DNA of 64,000 nt from contig JBJMGT010000015.1 of the NCBI GenBank assembly GCA_045807745.1, positions 496,001-560,000 on the forward strand. Reading direction: 5' to 3'. Position numbers and translations under genes: made by a program. Positions 1 to 9,233 of the stretch are shown here, piece after piece. Each line of letters opens with the position of its first letter. The first letter of the stretch is position 1. The DNA comes from QHXQ01 sp045807745 (lineage in GTDB: Bacteria; Acidobacteriota; Blastocatellia; Pyrinomonadales; Pyrinomonadaceae). The notes below the pieces were generated by a model. That model was given only the letters and a program-made list of their open reading frames with translations. It was not told the DNA's origin and searched no databases.

Positions 1-313
1 TACTTTGCGTGCGCTGGCGGCAGTCAACGAGCCTTGAGGCTCACGGTGCGCTGGCAACGTGTCTTTGCCCTGTGCGCATCGCAGACGGGAACGTTAACAG
101 TCGTGTGCCGACTGGCGTCAAACTGCTTGTGGGTTGACGCTGTCAGCACTATGCGCCGGGAGCGTACGGCATGGTTGTTGCCAAGTGATCCTGCGGTAGA
201 ATTGAACGGAGCGTTATGATGCGGTCGGTTTGTACAGACAGACATGTGCGGGCGCAGTCATTTCGCTCCAACCGAAGTGCGTTGCTGAGTAAGAGGAGCA
301 TCACATAACTGTT
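1..313. other. Upstream intergenic region, possible end of a truncated gene
   Basis: No convincing gene lies here. A plus-strand frame open from the window edge ends with TGA at 35-37 (last residues LRALAAVNEP) and could be the C-terminus of a gene starting outside the window, but eleven residues are too few to identify. Small ORFs at 24-245 and 34-219 have compositions unlike real proteins. The rest is probably the promoter region of the gene at 314. Confidence 0.4.
175..202 (+). promoter_or_regulatory. Possible sigma70 promoter upstream of the 314 gene
   Basis: TTGTTG at 175-180 and TAGAAT at 197-202 are separated by 16 bases. The match is moderate and rests on sequence alone. It would give a 5' leader of about 100 bases. 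Confidence 0.3.
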
Positions 314-2389
314 ATGACGAGCCTGGGCTATGCGGGCTGGATGCGGGCCGCAATCTCGACAATCCTAGCGCTGCTCTTCGTCCTATCACCGGGCGCGCAC
401 ACTGCGCTGCTGGCGCAGACGACGGCCACAAATGCTCAACCGACGGCCACGCCTGCGCCCACGCAGACAGGCTTTCGCCTTGAGCGTATCCCGGTCGCGG
501 GCGGCGCGGAGTTGCTGACTGTCTTCGGGCAACTGCCCGGTCTCACTACCAACGAAAAGTTGCCACAAGCTGGCGCGAGCGCGCCGCCCGGTGCATCGGA
601 TGATGTGCCGCTCGTCACGATCCTGCGCGATACGCTCGGCGACGAGACGCGCGAGAATGACCGCTTACGCTACGTCTGGATGCACACGTACACGCGGCCC
701 GGCGCGGGCCAACGCGCCGCCGCCGCCGTGCCTTTTCTCTACAACCGGGTCGGCAATAAACAGGGCAACGCGCGCGCCGTTCCGCCGCCGGTCGTTGATC
801 TAGCCGCCACCGACTCGGAGGTGTGGCGCAAACTTTTCTGGTCTGCGCTGCAAACAATTCTGCTCGATCCGACCGGCCTCGTCGTCAAGGCCACGATGCG
901 CGCCTATCGCCGCAACGTAGACGACTATCGCAAGGCGCACATCATCCGCGCGCTCGCCATCCTGTCGTTGTATGAGGCTGAGTCGGGCACGCAATCCGTC
1001 TTTTCGCCCGGCGAGTTGAACGAAATTCAAGCGCGCCTGATGCTCACGCAGAAAACGTTTGGCGGGATCGTTGACGACATCTACTTGCAGCGCGTCTATC
1101 AACAACAGACCAGCGAATGGCTCGACATACGCGGGCACAACTGGGAACTTCTGCGCCAGCAGGCCGAAGCAAACAATCTTATCTTCGAGCCGCTTGAGTT
1201 ACCCGATGGCAGCGCCACCCACGCCCTGCTCTGGCTCGCACGCACAGATTTGGCAGCGAACCGCGCACGCCAGTTCAAAGGCCGCTTCCTCAACATCGAC
1301 AACCCGTGGACGGACAGACGCCTAAGCAAGTGGCAAGGCTATACGGAGACGCGCTACTACGACGCAGAGCAACGCCCTGTGGCCGCGGACGCGCCGGGCG
1401 CACGTGCGGTTGAGCTTGTGCCGTTGGCGCTCTACGGTCTCGATCATCCGAAGATACCGATCCTGCTCGTGGACTTCCGCGACACGCTCAACCCGAAACA
1501 GCGCGAGATGTCCAAACGCGTACTGGAAGATGTGGCGCGCAACGTCCTCTCCGTCTCACGTTTTGATCTGCCGTACTTTCTCGGCCGCACAGTCTACGAT
1601 TACGTGACCGACAAGCGCGGCATGGATTTGAACCAGACCTCGCGCCTGCGCGCCTATGCGCAACTAAGACTGTTGCTCTCGCTCGACGCTTCGCTCGAGC
1701 CGGAATTGCGCTCTGAAGTCAGTCGCCGGTTGGAATACGTCTCACTGAATCCACTTGAGAACGGCCGCGCGGCGGAGGTGCAACTAGCCCGTGCACAATA
1801 TGCGGCGCTGCTCGACTACGCGCAGCGGCCCGACGGCTTGCCCGCCCGACTCGACCGCGACCGGCGCGCGGAGCTTGTGCCATTGAAACACACGCGCACC
1901 GAGCAGACACTCTTTCGCGTCGCCAACCTGTTAAGTTTTGGTCTCTACACACATCGCGAACAGGCAACGCCGAGCGAGCAGGCCGCCACGCTCGACGTGG
2001 AGCGCCAGCTTGCCTACCACCGGCGCTTTCTGCGTGAGGTCGCACGGACGAGCGCACAGGTCGAGGTGCAATGGGCTATTGCCAGCGTCCGCCGCGCGCT
2101 TGAATACACGGCCGCGCACGGTGCGCGCGCAGATGGAAAGACAGCCGCCGCCATCGCAAAAATTTTCGCGCACACGCAGGACGAAGCGGCGCAACGTCTG
2201 TGCCTAGACAGCCTCTATCGCATCAACAATGAAACCGCGAAGGCTGCGCTCGCGCACATCTACGGCGACGAAGCACAAGACGCGCGTTGGCGTTCACTGA
2301 GCGCCGATTACCTGCGCCGCGCGGCCGGCGAACAACAACGCATCGCACCCGCCACTGCCAAAATCATCGCCACCATCGGCGATCAGTAA
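314..2389 (+). CDS. Exported protein of unknown function, 691 aa
   Basis: I do not recognise the family. The N-terminus has a hydrophobic segment (about residues 12-35, ending in HTALLAQ) that looks like a signal peptide. It is followed by a Thr/Pro/Ala-rich stretch (about 37-55), so the mature protein is probably periplasmic or at the cell surface. The C-terminal third is made of alanine- and arginine-rich helices with a HEAT-like feel (about 560-680); this is impression, not a domain match. A phosphodiesterase-type gene starts 43 bases downstream and a membrane fusion protein follows that, so the three probably form one envelope-related operon. The ATG at 314 lacks a well-placed ribosome site (GAGGAG lies about 15 bases away); the ATG at 341 is an alternative. 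Confidence 0.6.
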   Translation: MTSLGYAGWMRAAISTILALLFVLSPGAHTALLAQTTATNAQPTATPAPTQTGFRLERIPVAGGAELLTVFGQLPGLTTNEKLPQAGASAPPGASDDVPLVTILRDTLGDETRENDRLRYVWMHTYTRPGAGQRAAAAVPFLYNRVGNKQGNARAVPPPVVDLAATDSEVWRKLFWSALQTILLDPTGLVVKATMRAYRRNVDDYRKAHIIRALAILSLYEAESGTQSVFSPGELNEIQARLMLTQKTFGGIVDDIYLQRVYQQQTSEWLDIRGHNWELLRQQAEANNLIFEPLELPDGSATHALLWLARTDLAANRARQFKGRFLNIDNPWTDRRLSKWQGYTETRYYDAEQRPVAADAPGARAVELVPLALYGLDHPKIPILLVDFRDTLNPKQREMSKRVLEDVARNVLSVSRFDLPYFLGRTVYDYVTDKRGMDLNQTSRLRAYAQLRLLLSLDASLEPELRSEVSRRLEYVSLNPLENGRAAEVQLARAQYAALLDYAQRPDGLPARLDRDRRAELVPLKHTRTEQTLFRVANLLSFGLYTHREQATPSEQAATLDVERQLAYHRRFLREVARTSAQVEVQWAIASVRRALEYTAAHGARADGKTAAAIAKIFAHTQDEAAQRLCLDSLYRINNETAKAALAHIYGDEAQDARWRSLSADYLRRAAGEQQRIAPATAKIIATIGDQ

Positions 2390-2432
2390 TGAGTTAGCAG
2401 TGAGCAGTAAGCTGGCAAGCTCGTAGCGATAC

Positions 2433-5021
2433 ATGTTGAGCACTCTTATCAAGCAGGCATTGAGTACCATCGAGCAGAAGCGCTCGCTCCGACTGCGCAC
2501 TCCCTTGCGCCTGCTTGTGGCGCTCGGCCTGCTGCTGCTTGCTTACCTGTCGGCCGGCGCGCAAGCGCGGCGCATCGTGATCATCAAAGTTGACGGGCTG
2601 CCGGGGGCGGAGGTTGACAAGTACGTACACGAGCGCGACCCGCGCACGGGCCAGAGCGTACTGCCGTGGATCGAGCGCATCTTTTATCACGGCGGGACGC
2701 GGGTCGAGAATTTTTACGTGCGCGGCATGAGTTTGTCCGGGCCGTCATGGTCGCTGCTCGATACAGGGCAGCATTTGCAGATCAAAGGTAACGTCGAATT
2801 CGACCGTCTCACCTTGCACGCCTATGATTATCTAAACTTCATCCCCGTCTGGATCGAGAACGTCGGCCGCCGCCGCGTGGACATGCCGGGGCCGGAAGTG
2901 CTCGACGAGATCGGCGTGCCGCTCTTGGTAGACAAATATCCTTACGACGAACGCTACGTCGGTTTTCAAATGCACCAGCGGGGCTTGCGCTGGACGACGC
3001 TTGAGCGCGGCATGAAGAACTATTTCCTCGCGCGCCCGCCCGGTGAGCTATTTGACGAGTGGACGCTGGGGCTGGGCGCGCGCGGCATGATTTACGATCA
3101 ACTAGAACGCGAGTTGCTTGATAAACTGTCTGACCCGCGTGTCCGCTATCTCGATTTCTACACTTCCGAGTTTGATCACGCCGCACATCACAATCGCGAC
3201 CGCGCCACGCACATGGCGGCGCTGCAAGAACTCGACCGTTTGATCGGGCGCTTCTGGACGGCGATTGCGCAAAGCCCGGCGGCGGCCGACACCGCGCTCG
3301 TAGTCGTCTCGGATCACGGTTTCAACTCGGACGAGCGCACATACAGTCAGGGCTTCAATCTCGTTAAGCTGCTTGGCAGCGCCGACGGCGGCGGGCATCA
3401 CGTCGTGACTAAACGCCGACTGTTGAACGACTACGCGCTCAAAGGTATTTACCCGCTCGTGCCGCTCATCACGACGACGACGCCCGACTCCTATTACCTG
3501 AAGGGCCAGAGCACAGACTACCCGACCGCGCTGATCGATTTCGACGGCAACGAGCGCGCGGGCATACACCTGCGCGATAGCGATCTGAACCTGCTCCACA
3601 TCCTGTTGCTCGAACTCCAACGCACAGACCGCGCACAGCCCTTGCGTCGCGCCGCGACCGATACGTTCTTCGCCACGCTCGAACGCCGTCGCCCTGAATG
3701 GCAGCGCACGCTTGATGAACTGCGCGAAGAGTTGGGCGCGCTGCATCGTCTGATCGAACAGCAGCGCACGGTTGTCGCCGCCCAACCGAAGAAGTGGACG
3801 AAAGCCGAACAGGATGCCGGGCACGACAAGGATGCGCTCCGGCAGTTCGCGCGGTTCGATTCATGGCAGGGCGACGAGCGTGATTACACCGAATATGCAC
3901 GCACGTTCACCAATCTACTCGCCCTGCGCCGCGACACCTTCGAGCCGGCCCGCATACGCATCGCCGACGTGATCGCCAAAGGCGCGATGGGCGATAAGAA
4001 CAATGTCAACGAACTGCAAGCTTACGTCGCAGGGCTTGCGCCTACAGGTCTTACGCTCACGCCCGCCGGTGCGCTCGACATGCAACGCAGCTTCACACGC
4101 ATAGATTATCTGGCGCTCCTGAGTGCTCAGGCCGTCCGCAACAACGTCCAGCCCGGTGTCGACAATCATCCGGTTGATTTCGTCGCCACGCAGATTCCCG
4201 GCGAGACGTTGCGCGGTTCAGTTGATGATAACGATTTGCGCGCCGATGATTGCGTCTGGCTCTATCATAATGCTGATAGTCAAGCGCTCGTGCTGGCGCG
4301 CCGCGAGCGGGGCGATGTAATCTCGCTGCGCTACGTCCCGGTCGCACATCTCCAACAGGACGCGGATGGCAAGCTTAAGTTTGCACGCGTGGCTTGGCGC
4401 GCTGATCTGCCGTTGAAGATTTGGGAGGATGCGCAGCTTGCGTTGCCTGCGGGCGCTGAGCGCGCGGCGTGGTTAAGCGCTTGGCACACAGACCTCGAAT
4501 GGTTGCGCGCACTGCACCGGACGGACTACTCGAACGGGCTGATCGGACTACACGAAGAGTTCGCACACTTCACCACGCCGGCAACTGAGTTGGATGTGCC
4601 CGGTCTCACGCGCGATGAACAAGCGCTCCGTCGTTTCCGTCGCCGGCAGCGTGCGCTCGTTGAGACCGATCTCTTAGTCCATGCCAACAATCATTGGAAC
4701 TTCGACGTGCGCGGCTTCAATCCGGGCGGCAATCACGGTTCGTTCTATCGCGCCGCGACGCATGCCACGCTGATGTTTGCGGGCGGCGCAAACACGCACA
4801 TCCCGCGTGGGTTTGTCATCAGCGAGCCATATGATAGTTTGAGTTTCGTCCCAACTGTCTTAACCTTGACCGGACAGTTGCCCGCACCCGGCGTGGATGT
4901 GCGCGCCGGGTTTGCGCATAGTGCGGCGCACTTCCCCGGCCGCGTCATCACAGAGCTTTTCGCTCAGCCGGGTCAGCCCGCCCGGCCGGTCGCCGTGGGC
5001 ACAACGGAGAGCAGACATTGA
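2433..5021 (+). CDS. Alkaline phosphatase superfamily protein (nucleotide pyrophosphatase/phosphodiesterase type), exported
   Basis: Predicted periplasmic metal-dependent phosphodiesterase or phosphatase of 862 aa. After a signal peptide (about residues 20-48) comes the first metal-site strand RRIVIIKVDGLPG, a candidate nucleophile segment GMSLSGPSW (about 93-101), then FDHAAHHN and VVVSDHGFN, the DH and SDHG metal ligands typical of the type I phosphodiesterase/nucleotide pyrophosphatase family. Near the C-terminus NPGGNHGSF supplies the usual last histidine. The protein is longer than typical members; about 400 residues of the middle and C-terminal part are not assigned. Its TGA overlaps the TTG start of the next gene, so the two are translationally coupled. 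The substrate is unknown; the neighbouring flippase-like protein makes a lipid-linked or envelope substrate plausible. Confidence 0.75.
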   Translation: MLSTLIKQALSTIEQKRSLRLRTPLRLLVALGLLLLAYLSAGAQARRIVIIKVDGLPGAEVDKYVHERDPRTGQSVLPWIERIFYHGGTRVENFYVRGMSLSGPSWSLLDTGQHLQIKGNVEFDRLTLHAYDYLNFIPVWIENVGRRRVDMPGPEVLDEIGVPLLVDKYPYDERYVGFQMHQRGLRWTTLERGMKNYFLARPPGELFDEWTLGLGARGMIYDQLERELLDKLSDPRVRYLDFYTSEFDHAAHHNRDRATHMAALQELDRLIGRFWTAIAQSPAAADTALVVVSDHGFNSDERTYSQGFNLVKLLGSADGGGHHVVTKRRLLNDYALKGIYPLVPLITTTTPDSYYLKGQSTDYPTALIDFDGNERAGIHLRDSDLNLLHILLLELQRTDRAQPLRRAATDTFFATLERRRPEWQRTLDELREELGALHRLIEQQRTVVAAQPKKWTKAEQDAGHDKDALRQFARFDSWQGDERDYTEYARTFTNLLALRRDTFEPARIRIADVIAKGAMGDKNNVNELQAYVAGLAPTGLTLTPAGALDMQRSFTRIDYLALLSAQAVRNNVQPGVDNHPVDFVATQIPGETLRGSVDDNDLRADDCVWLYHNADSQALVLARRERGDVISLRYVPVAHLQQDADGKLKFARVAWRADLPLKIWEDAQLALPAGAERAAWLSAWHTDLEWLRALHRTDYSNGLIGLHEEFAHFTTPATELDVPGLTRDEQALRRFRRRQRALVETDLLVHANNHWNFDVRGFNPGGNHGSFYRAATHATLMFAGGANTHIPRGFVISEPYDSLSFVPTVLTLTGQLPAPGVDVRAGFAHSAAHFPGRVITELFAQPGQPARPVAVGTTESRH

Positions 5022-7228
5022 TTTCGGTTGAGGAACAGATAAAAGACGCGGTCAGCGTAGACGCAGGCGCGACTGCGCCGATAGAGACGCGCCGCAAGAG
5101 CCGCGCCCGGCGCTCGGTCTTCTGGGGGCAGATCATCGCCTTCCTCTTCGGTCTCGCACTTCTCGTCTTCGTCATCAGACGCGTGGGCGTCCAACCGATC
5201 TTCGATGCGCTTGGTCAGATCGGCTTTGGCCTTTTCATCGTCATAGCGATCAACGGCTTGCGCCATTTTATCCGCGCTATCGCGCTGCGCACCGCCGTCC
5301 CACCCGAACAACGCCGCTTCAATTTGTGGCAAGCATTCACTACGCGCGTGGGCGGCGAAGCGGTCTCGTTCCTGACTTTCACTGGCCCTGTGCTTGGCGA
5401 GGCGACGAAAGCGGCACTACTGCGCAAGCGCGTGTCTTTGGTCACAGCGGCGCAGGCGCTCGTCGTCGATAATCTGCTCTACAATCTCTCGGTCGCGCTC
5501 TTTATTCTCTGCGGGGCGTGCGTGATGTTGGCGGCTTACAACGTGCCGCCGCCGGTCTTCTATGCGCTGCTCGTGATCGCGGTTTCGGCATCGGCGACGC
5601 TTTTCGGCGTCGTCTTCGCGCTCAGCCGGCGCGTCATGCCCGCGTCGGCGCTCGTCAAGCGCCTCATCGAACTAGGCTTTAAGCGCAACGCCCTACTCGC
5701 GCGGCGCGAACACATCCTGCGCGTCGAAGGCCACTTCTATCATTTCTATCGCCACCGGCGCAGCGCGTTCTTCGCCATCAGCACGCTCGACCTGCTATCG
5801 CACGCTACCTCCGTGTTGGAAGTGTACGTGACGCTGCGCATGCTCGATCTTCGTACCGGACTTGCTGCCCCGTTCGTGATCGAGTCGCTGACGAAGGTGA
5901 TCAATTTCGTCTTCGGCTTCATACCGGGCACAATCGGCGTCTACGAGAGCGGCAACGTCCTGATCCTCAAACGCCTCGGCTTTGCTGCTGCGACCGGCTT
6001 GACGCTGGCGCTCGTGCGTAAAGCCGGGATCATTTTTTGGACGGTCATTGGGCTGGCGATCCTCGCCGCGCGCACCGTACCCACGGCCGCGCGCGGCGTC
6101 GTCGAACGCCATCCGCGTTTACATAAAGCTATGGACAATCTCGTCCTCTCGAACATCGCACATCGCCCGGCGCGCACGCTCGTTAGCATCCTCGGCGTCG
6201 GCATCGGCGTCCTGCTGATCATCTTCACCGTCGGCTTGGGGCATGGCGTCTTGCGCGAGCGCGGCCGGCGCGAGGCCAGCGTCGGCGCGGAGATTCTGGT
6301 GCGCGCCGCCGGCACGCGCGGTCTCGCTGGCAACCAGCCGTTCGCCTTACCTGTCAAACATGCGGCGGAGTTAGCGCACGTCGCGGGCGTGCGCGCCGCT
6401 ATTCCTTTAGGGCAGACGTTGGACAAGGCTGAAGGCGGCTTCGGCAATCACATGATTGACGGCATCAACTTCGACGAGTATGCGGCCGTCGCCGGTCTAC
6501 ATCTGACTGAAGGCGCGAAGCTGACGCATGGCGATGAAGCCATTGTCGATACCGAATGGCAGAAAGAGCACCACGCGCAACTCGGCGACACGATCAAAGT
6601 TTACGAGCGCCCTTTCCGCGTCATCGGCTTCTACGAGCCGCCGGGCGGCGCGCGCATCAAAATTCCGCTCTCGACAATGCAGGATCAGCTTGGCAGCGAG
6701 GGGCGCTGCGCCAGCATCCTTGTCGCCGTCCAGAATCCGACTGAACAGGATGCAGTGGCTGAGCGCATACATCAGAACTTCCCCGATGATCAGATCATCT
6801 TCACGCGCGACCTGCCCGAACTCTACGCTGCGGGTGTGCCCGCGCTCAATGTCTTTATCAATGTCATCGTCGCCGTCGCGGCGGCGATCAGTATGCTGGT
6901 CATCCTGCTGGCGATGTATACGACTGTCACCGAGCGGACGCGCCAGATCGGCATCCTGAAAGCGCTCGGTATGTCGAACACGATGATCGCTTGGGTCATC
7001 GAACAAGAGGCGCTGCTGGTGAGCCTGCTCGGCGTCGGCACGGGGCTACTGTTGACCTTCGGCGCGCGCTTCGCGTTGATGCGCGCTAGCACGCTGACCG
7101 TCGAGATCGAGCCGCGCTGGATCATCATCTCGCTCTTGATCGGTATCGTCGGCGGCACTATCGGCGCGCTCTACCCCGCCCTGCGCGCCGCCCGGCAAGA
7201 CGCAGTCGATGCATTAAGCTACGAGTAG
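5018..7228 (+). CDS. Fusion: flippase-like (LPG synthase TM type) domain plus MacB/FtsX-type ABC permease
   Basis: A 736-aa integral membrane protein with two unrelated parts. Residues about 30-350 resemble the lysylphosphatidylglycerol synthase transmembrane region/flippase-like family: many hydrophobic helices and a VYESGNVLILKRLG segment typical of that fold. Residues about 370-736 are an FtsX/MacB permease: a helix after NLVLSNIAHRPARTL, a large extracytoplasmic domain (about 415-600), then three helices with TERTRQIGILKALG and a final ALYPALRAARQDAVDALSYE, the hallmark ending of such permeases. The start is TTG at 5018, overlapping the TGA of the upstream gene by four bases. No ABC ATPase is adjacent, so it must borrow one or work without one. 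Both halves appear intact, which argues against a chance read-through. Confidence 0.78.
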   Translation: MISVEEQIKDAVSVDAGATAPIETRRKSRARRSVFWGQIIAFLFGLALLVFVIRRVGVQPIFDALGQIGFGLFIVIAINGLRHFIRAIALRTAVPPEQRRFNLWQAFTTRVGGEAVSFLTFTGPVLGEATKAALLRKRVSLVTAAQALVVDNLLYNLSVALFILCGACVMLAAYNVPPPVFYALLVIAVSASATLFGVVFALSRRVMPASALVKRLIELGFKRNALLARREHILRVEGHFYHFYRHRRSAFFAISTLDLLSHATSVLEVYVTLRMLDLRTGLAAPFVIESLTKVINFVFGFIPGTIGVYESGNVLILKRLGFAAATGLTLALVRKAGIIFWTVIGLAILAARTVPTAARGVVERHPRLHKAMDNLVLSNIAHRPARTLVSILGVGIGVLLIIFTVGLGHGVLRERGRREASVGAEILVRAAGTRGLAGNQPFALPVKHAAELAHVAGVRAAIPLGQTLDKAEGGFGNHMIDGINFDEYAAVAGLHLTEGAKLTHGDEAIVDTEWQKEHHAQLGDTIKVYERPFRVIGFYEPPGGARIKIPLSTMQDQLGSEGRCASILVAVQNPTEQDAVAERIHQNFPDDQIIFTRDLPELYAAGVPALNVFINVIVAVAAAISMLVILLAMYTTVTERTRQIGILKALGMSNTMIAWVIEQEALLVSLLGVGTGLLLTFGARFALMRASTLTVEIEPRWIIISLLIGIVGGTIGALYPALRAARQDAVDALSYE

Positions 7229-7312
7229 CAGCAGGGCGCACGGACAGGATACCCGCGTCCTCGTTGTGAAATGATCTTATTTCGTCACCGGCCGATCTGT
7301 TCTACAATCTGC

Positions 7313-7318
7313 CCCGCC
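7313..7318 (+). promoter_or_regulatory. Possible -10 box (TACAAT) before the cyclase gene
   Basis: TACAAT followed by G+C-rich sequence, 35 bases before the GTG start. The same TACAAT hexamer precedes both other cyclase genes in this window. No good -35 element is seen at the right distance. Confidence 0.25.
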
Positions 7319-7353
7319 CTGCACGCGCTTATCTGTCCGCGACGACAACCACT

Positions 7354-9195
7354 GTGCCTTATCGCGAATTTCATTACCGTTGGGAATGGCGGCTCAAATC
7401 CAGCCCCGAAGCGATCTGGCCGTTTGTCTCAGACACTAATCGCTTCAACCGCGACGCAGGGCTGCCTGTCGTCGCCGCGCCTACACATGCAGCGACCACA
7501 TTGGCGAACGCACGCCGACGCTTAGGCTTCCGCCGCTTCGGGCTGGCCGTTGAATGGATCGAAGAGCCGTTTGAGTGGATCAGACCTTATCGCTTTGGCG
7601 TCGTCCGCCGGCTGACGCGCGGCCCCGTCGCGGAAATGCGCGTCGTGGCCGATCTCAAGCCGCTGCCCGATGGCGGTACGCAACTCACCTATCAAGTCTG
7701 GGTGCGCCCCAGCTCGGCGGCCGGACTCATCGCCATTCCCTTGCAGGTTGGGCAACTCAGCGCCCGCAAATTCGCGGCCGTCGTGCGGCGCTACGACGAA
7801 CTCGCAGCGGCCGGCGAACAAGCGGCGTTACCCACCACAGCCGCACGTTTTCCGACGAGCGGGCGCGCGCGGCTGCGCCAGATGAGCGAGAAGCTGTCCG
7901 CGCAAGGCGCACAGACTGATTTGGTCGCACGTCTCGTCGAAACCATTGAGCAGGCAGACGATCTGACACTCGCCCGACTGCGCCCTTACGCGCTCGCCGA
8001 TTGCTGGCACGAGTCGCGGCGCGCCGTCCTTGAGTTGTGTCTGTGGGCGACGCGCGCCGGGCTGCTCGACTTGCGCTGGGACATGCTCTGCCCGCTCTGC
8101 CGCGGCGCGAAGGACACGGCCGCTACGCTCGCCGAGTTGGCATCAAACGTACATTGCGAGACGTGCAATATCGATTTCACGGTCAACTTCGACCGCTCGG
8201 TCGAGTTGACCTTCTGTCCTAACCCGGCCGTGCGCCACGTCGAAGTGCGCGCCTTCTGCGTCGGCGGCCCGCAGGTGACGCCGCATATCGTGGCGCAACA
8301 GCTACTCGCGCCCGGCGCGAGTCGTCAGTTACAACTACCGCTCGAACCGGGTCGCTATCGGCTGCGCACCTTGCAGCAGCCGGGCGCACAGGCGCTCGTC
8401 GTCACAGACGAGGGCGCTGATGAGCTTGAATTGTGCGCGCACGAAAATGGTTGGGCCGGCGACGAGTTGAAATTGAGTTTACAGCCAACGATCACCTATA
8501 CGAATGCGACCGAGGCGGAGCAGCTTTTTATCCTCGAACGCATGGCATGGAGTGATCAGGCGGTGACGGCTGCGGAGGTTACGGCGCTGCAAATCTTCCG
8601 CGACCTGTTTGCGAGCGAGGCGCTCAGACCGCATCAACAAATCTCGGTCGGCAGTCTGACCGTCGTCTTCACAGACCTGCGCGGCTCGACGCGGCTCTAT
8701 CGCGAGATCGGCGACGCGCCTGCCTTCGGCGCGGTGATGAGCCACTTCGACGTGCTGCGCGAATGTGTGGACGAAGAGGAAGGCGCGCTCGTCAAAACTC
8801 TCGGCGACGCGATCATGGCCGTCTTCCGCCGCCCGGCCGGGGCCTTGCGCGCGATGCTCAAGGCGCAGCACCGGCTCAGTCATCCGCCCGCTGGCGCGCG
8901 CCCGTTTCTACTAAAGGTTGGCCTGCATTTGGGCCACTGCATCGCCGTCAACCTGAACGGCCGGCTCGACTACTTCGGTTCAAACGTCAATATCGCCGCC
9001 CGGCTCGAACCGCTCTCTGATGGCACAGACATCATCATCTCCACTGCCGTGCGCGACGATCCGAGAGTCGCGGCACTGCTCAACGAGCCGGACAGCAAAT
9101 TACAGCTAGAGCCTATTGCGGCCACGTTGAAAGGACTCGAACAAGAGCAGATTGAATTGTGGCGCGTAAGAGCAAGGATGAGGGATGAGGGATGA
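7354..9195 (+). CDS. Class III adenylate/guanylate cyclase with SRPBCC-like and DUF5939-type N-terminal regions
   Basis: Cytoplasmic 613-aa nucleotide cyclase. Residues 1-150 look like an SRPBCC/START-like ligand pocket (WRLKSSPEAIWPFVSDTNRFN). A middle region resembling DUF5939 contains CPLC and CETC about 20 residues apart (about 245-275), a likely zinc ribbon. The catalytic domain lies at about 430-600: VVFTDLRGST and KTLGDAIMAVF carry the two metal-binding aspartates, and VNIAARLE carries the Asn and Arg that stabilise the transition state, so it should be active. The start is GTG at 7354 without a clear ribosome site. The last codons (RMRDEG) are encoded by the left arm of an intergenic hairpin. 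It faces the M24 peptidase gene tail to tail. Confidence 0.85.
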   Translation: MPYREFHYRWEWRLKSSPEAIWPFVSDTNRFNRDAGLPVVAAPTHAATTLANARRRLGFRRFGLAVEWIEEPFEWIRPYRFGVVRRLTRGPVAEMRVVADLKPLPDGGTQLTYQVWVRPSSAAGLIAIPLQVGQLSARKFAAVVRRYDELAAAGEQAALPTTAARFPTSGRARLRQMSEKLSAQGAQTDLVARLVETIEQADDLTLARLRPYALADCWHESRRAVLELCLWATRAGLLDLRWDMLCPLCRGAKDTAATLAELASNVHCETCNIDFTVNFDRSVELTFCPNPAVRHVEVRAFCVGGPQVTPHIVAQQLLAPGASRQLQLPLEPGRYRLRTLQQPGAQALVVTDEGADELELCAHENGWAGDELKLSLQPTITYTNATEAEQLFILERMAWSDQAVTAAEVTALQIFRDLFASEALRPHQQISVGSLTVVFTDLRGSTRLYREIGDAPAFGAVMSHFDVLRECVDEEEGALVKTLGDAIMAVFRRPAGALRAMLKAQHRLSHPPAGARPFLLKVGLHLGHCIAVNLNGRLDYFGSNVNIAARLEPLSDGTDIIISTAVRDDPRVAALLNEPDSKLQLEPIAATLKGLEQEQIELWRVRARMRDEG

Positions 9196-9230
9196 ATTAA
9201 GACCAATTCATATTCCATCCCTCATCCCTT
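9174..9230. terminator. Tandem-repeat hairpin between convergent genes
   Basis: Left arm with GGATGAG repeats (9174-9198), a six-base loop, and a right arm with the complementary ATCCCTC repeats (9205-9230). Its place between convergent genes suits a two-way terminator. The left arm overlaps the last six codons of the cyclase gene. Confidence 0.6.
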
Positions 9231-9233
9231 TCT

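Noticed and set aside
24..245. Small overlapping open frames at the left edge
   Set aside because: Both strands are open by chance. Neither has a ribosome site or a recognisable composition.
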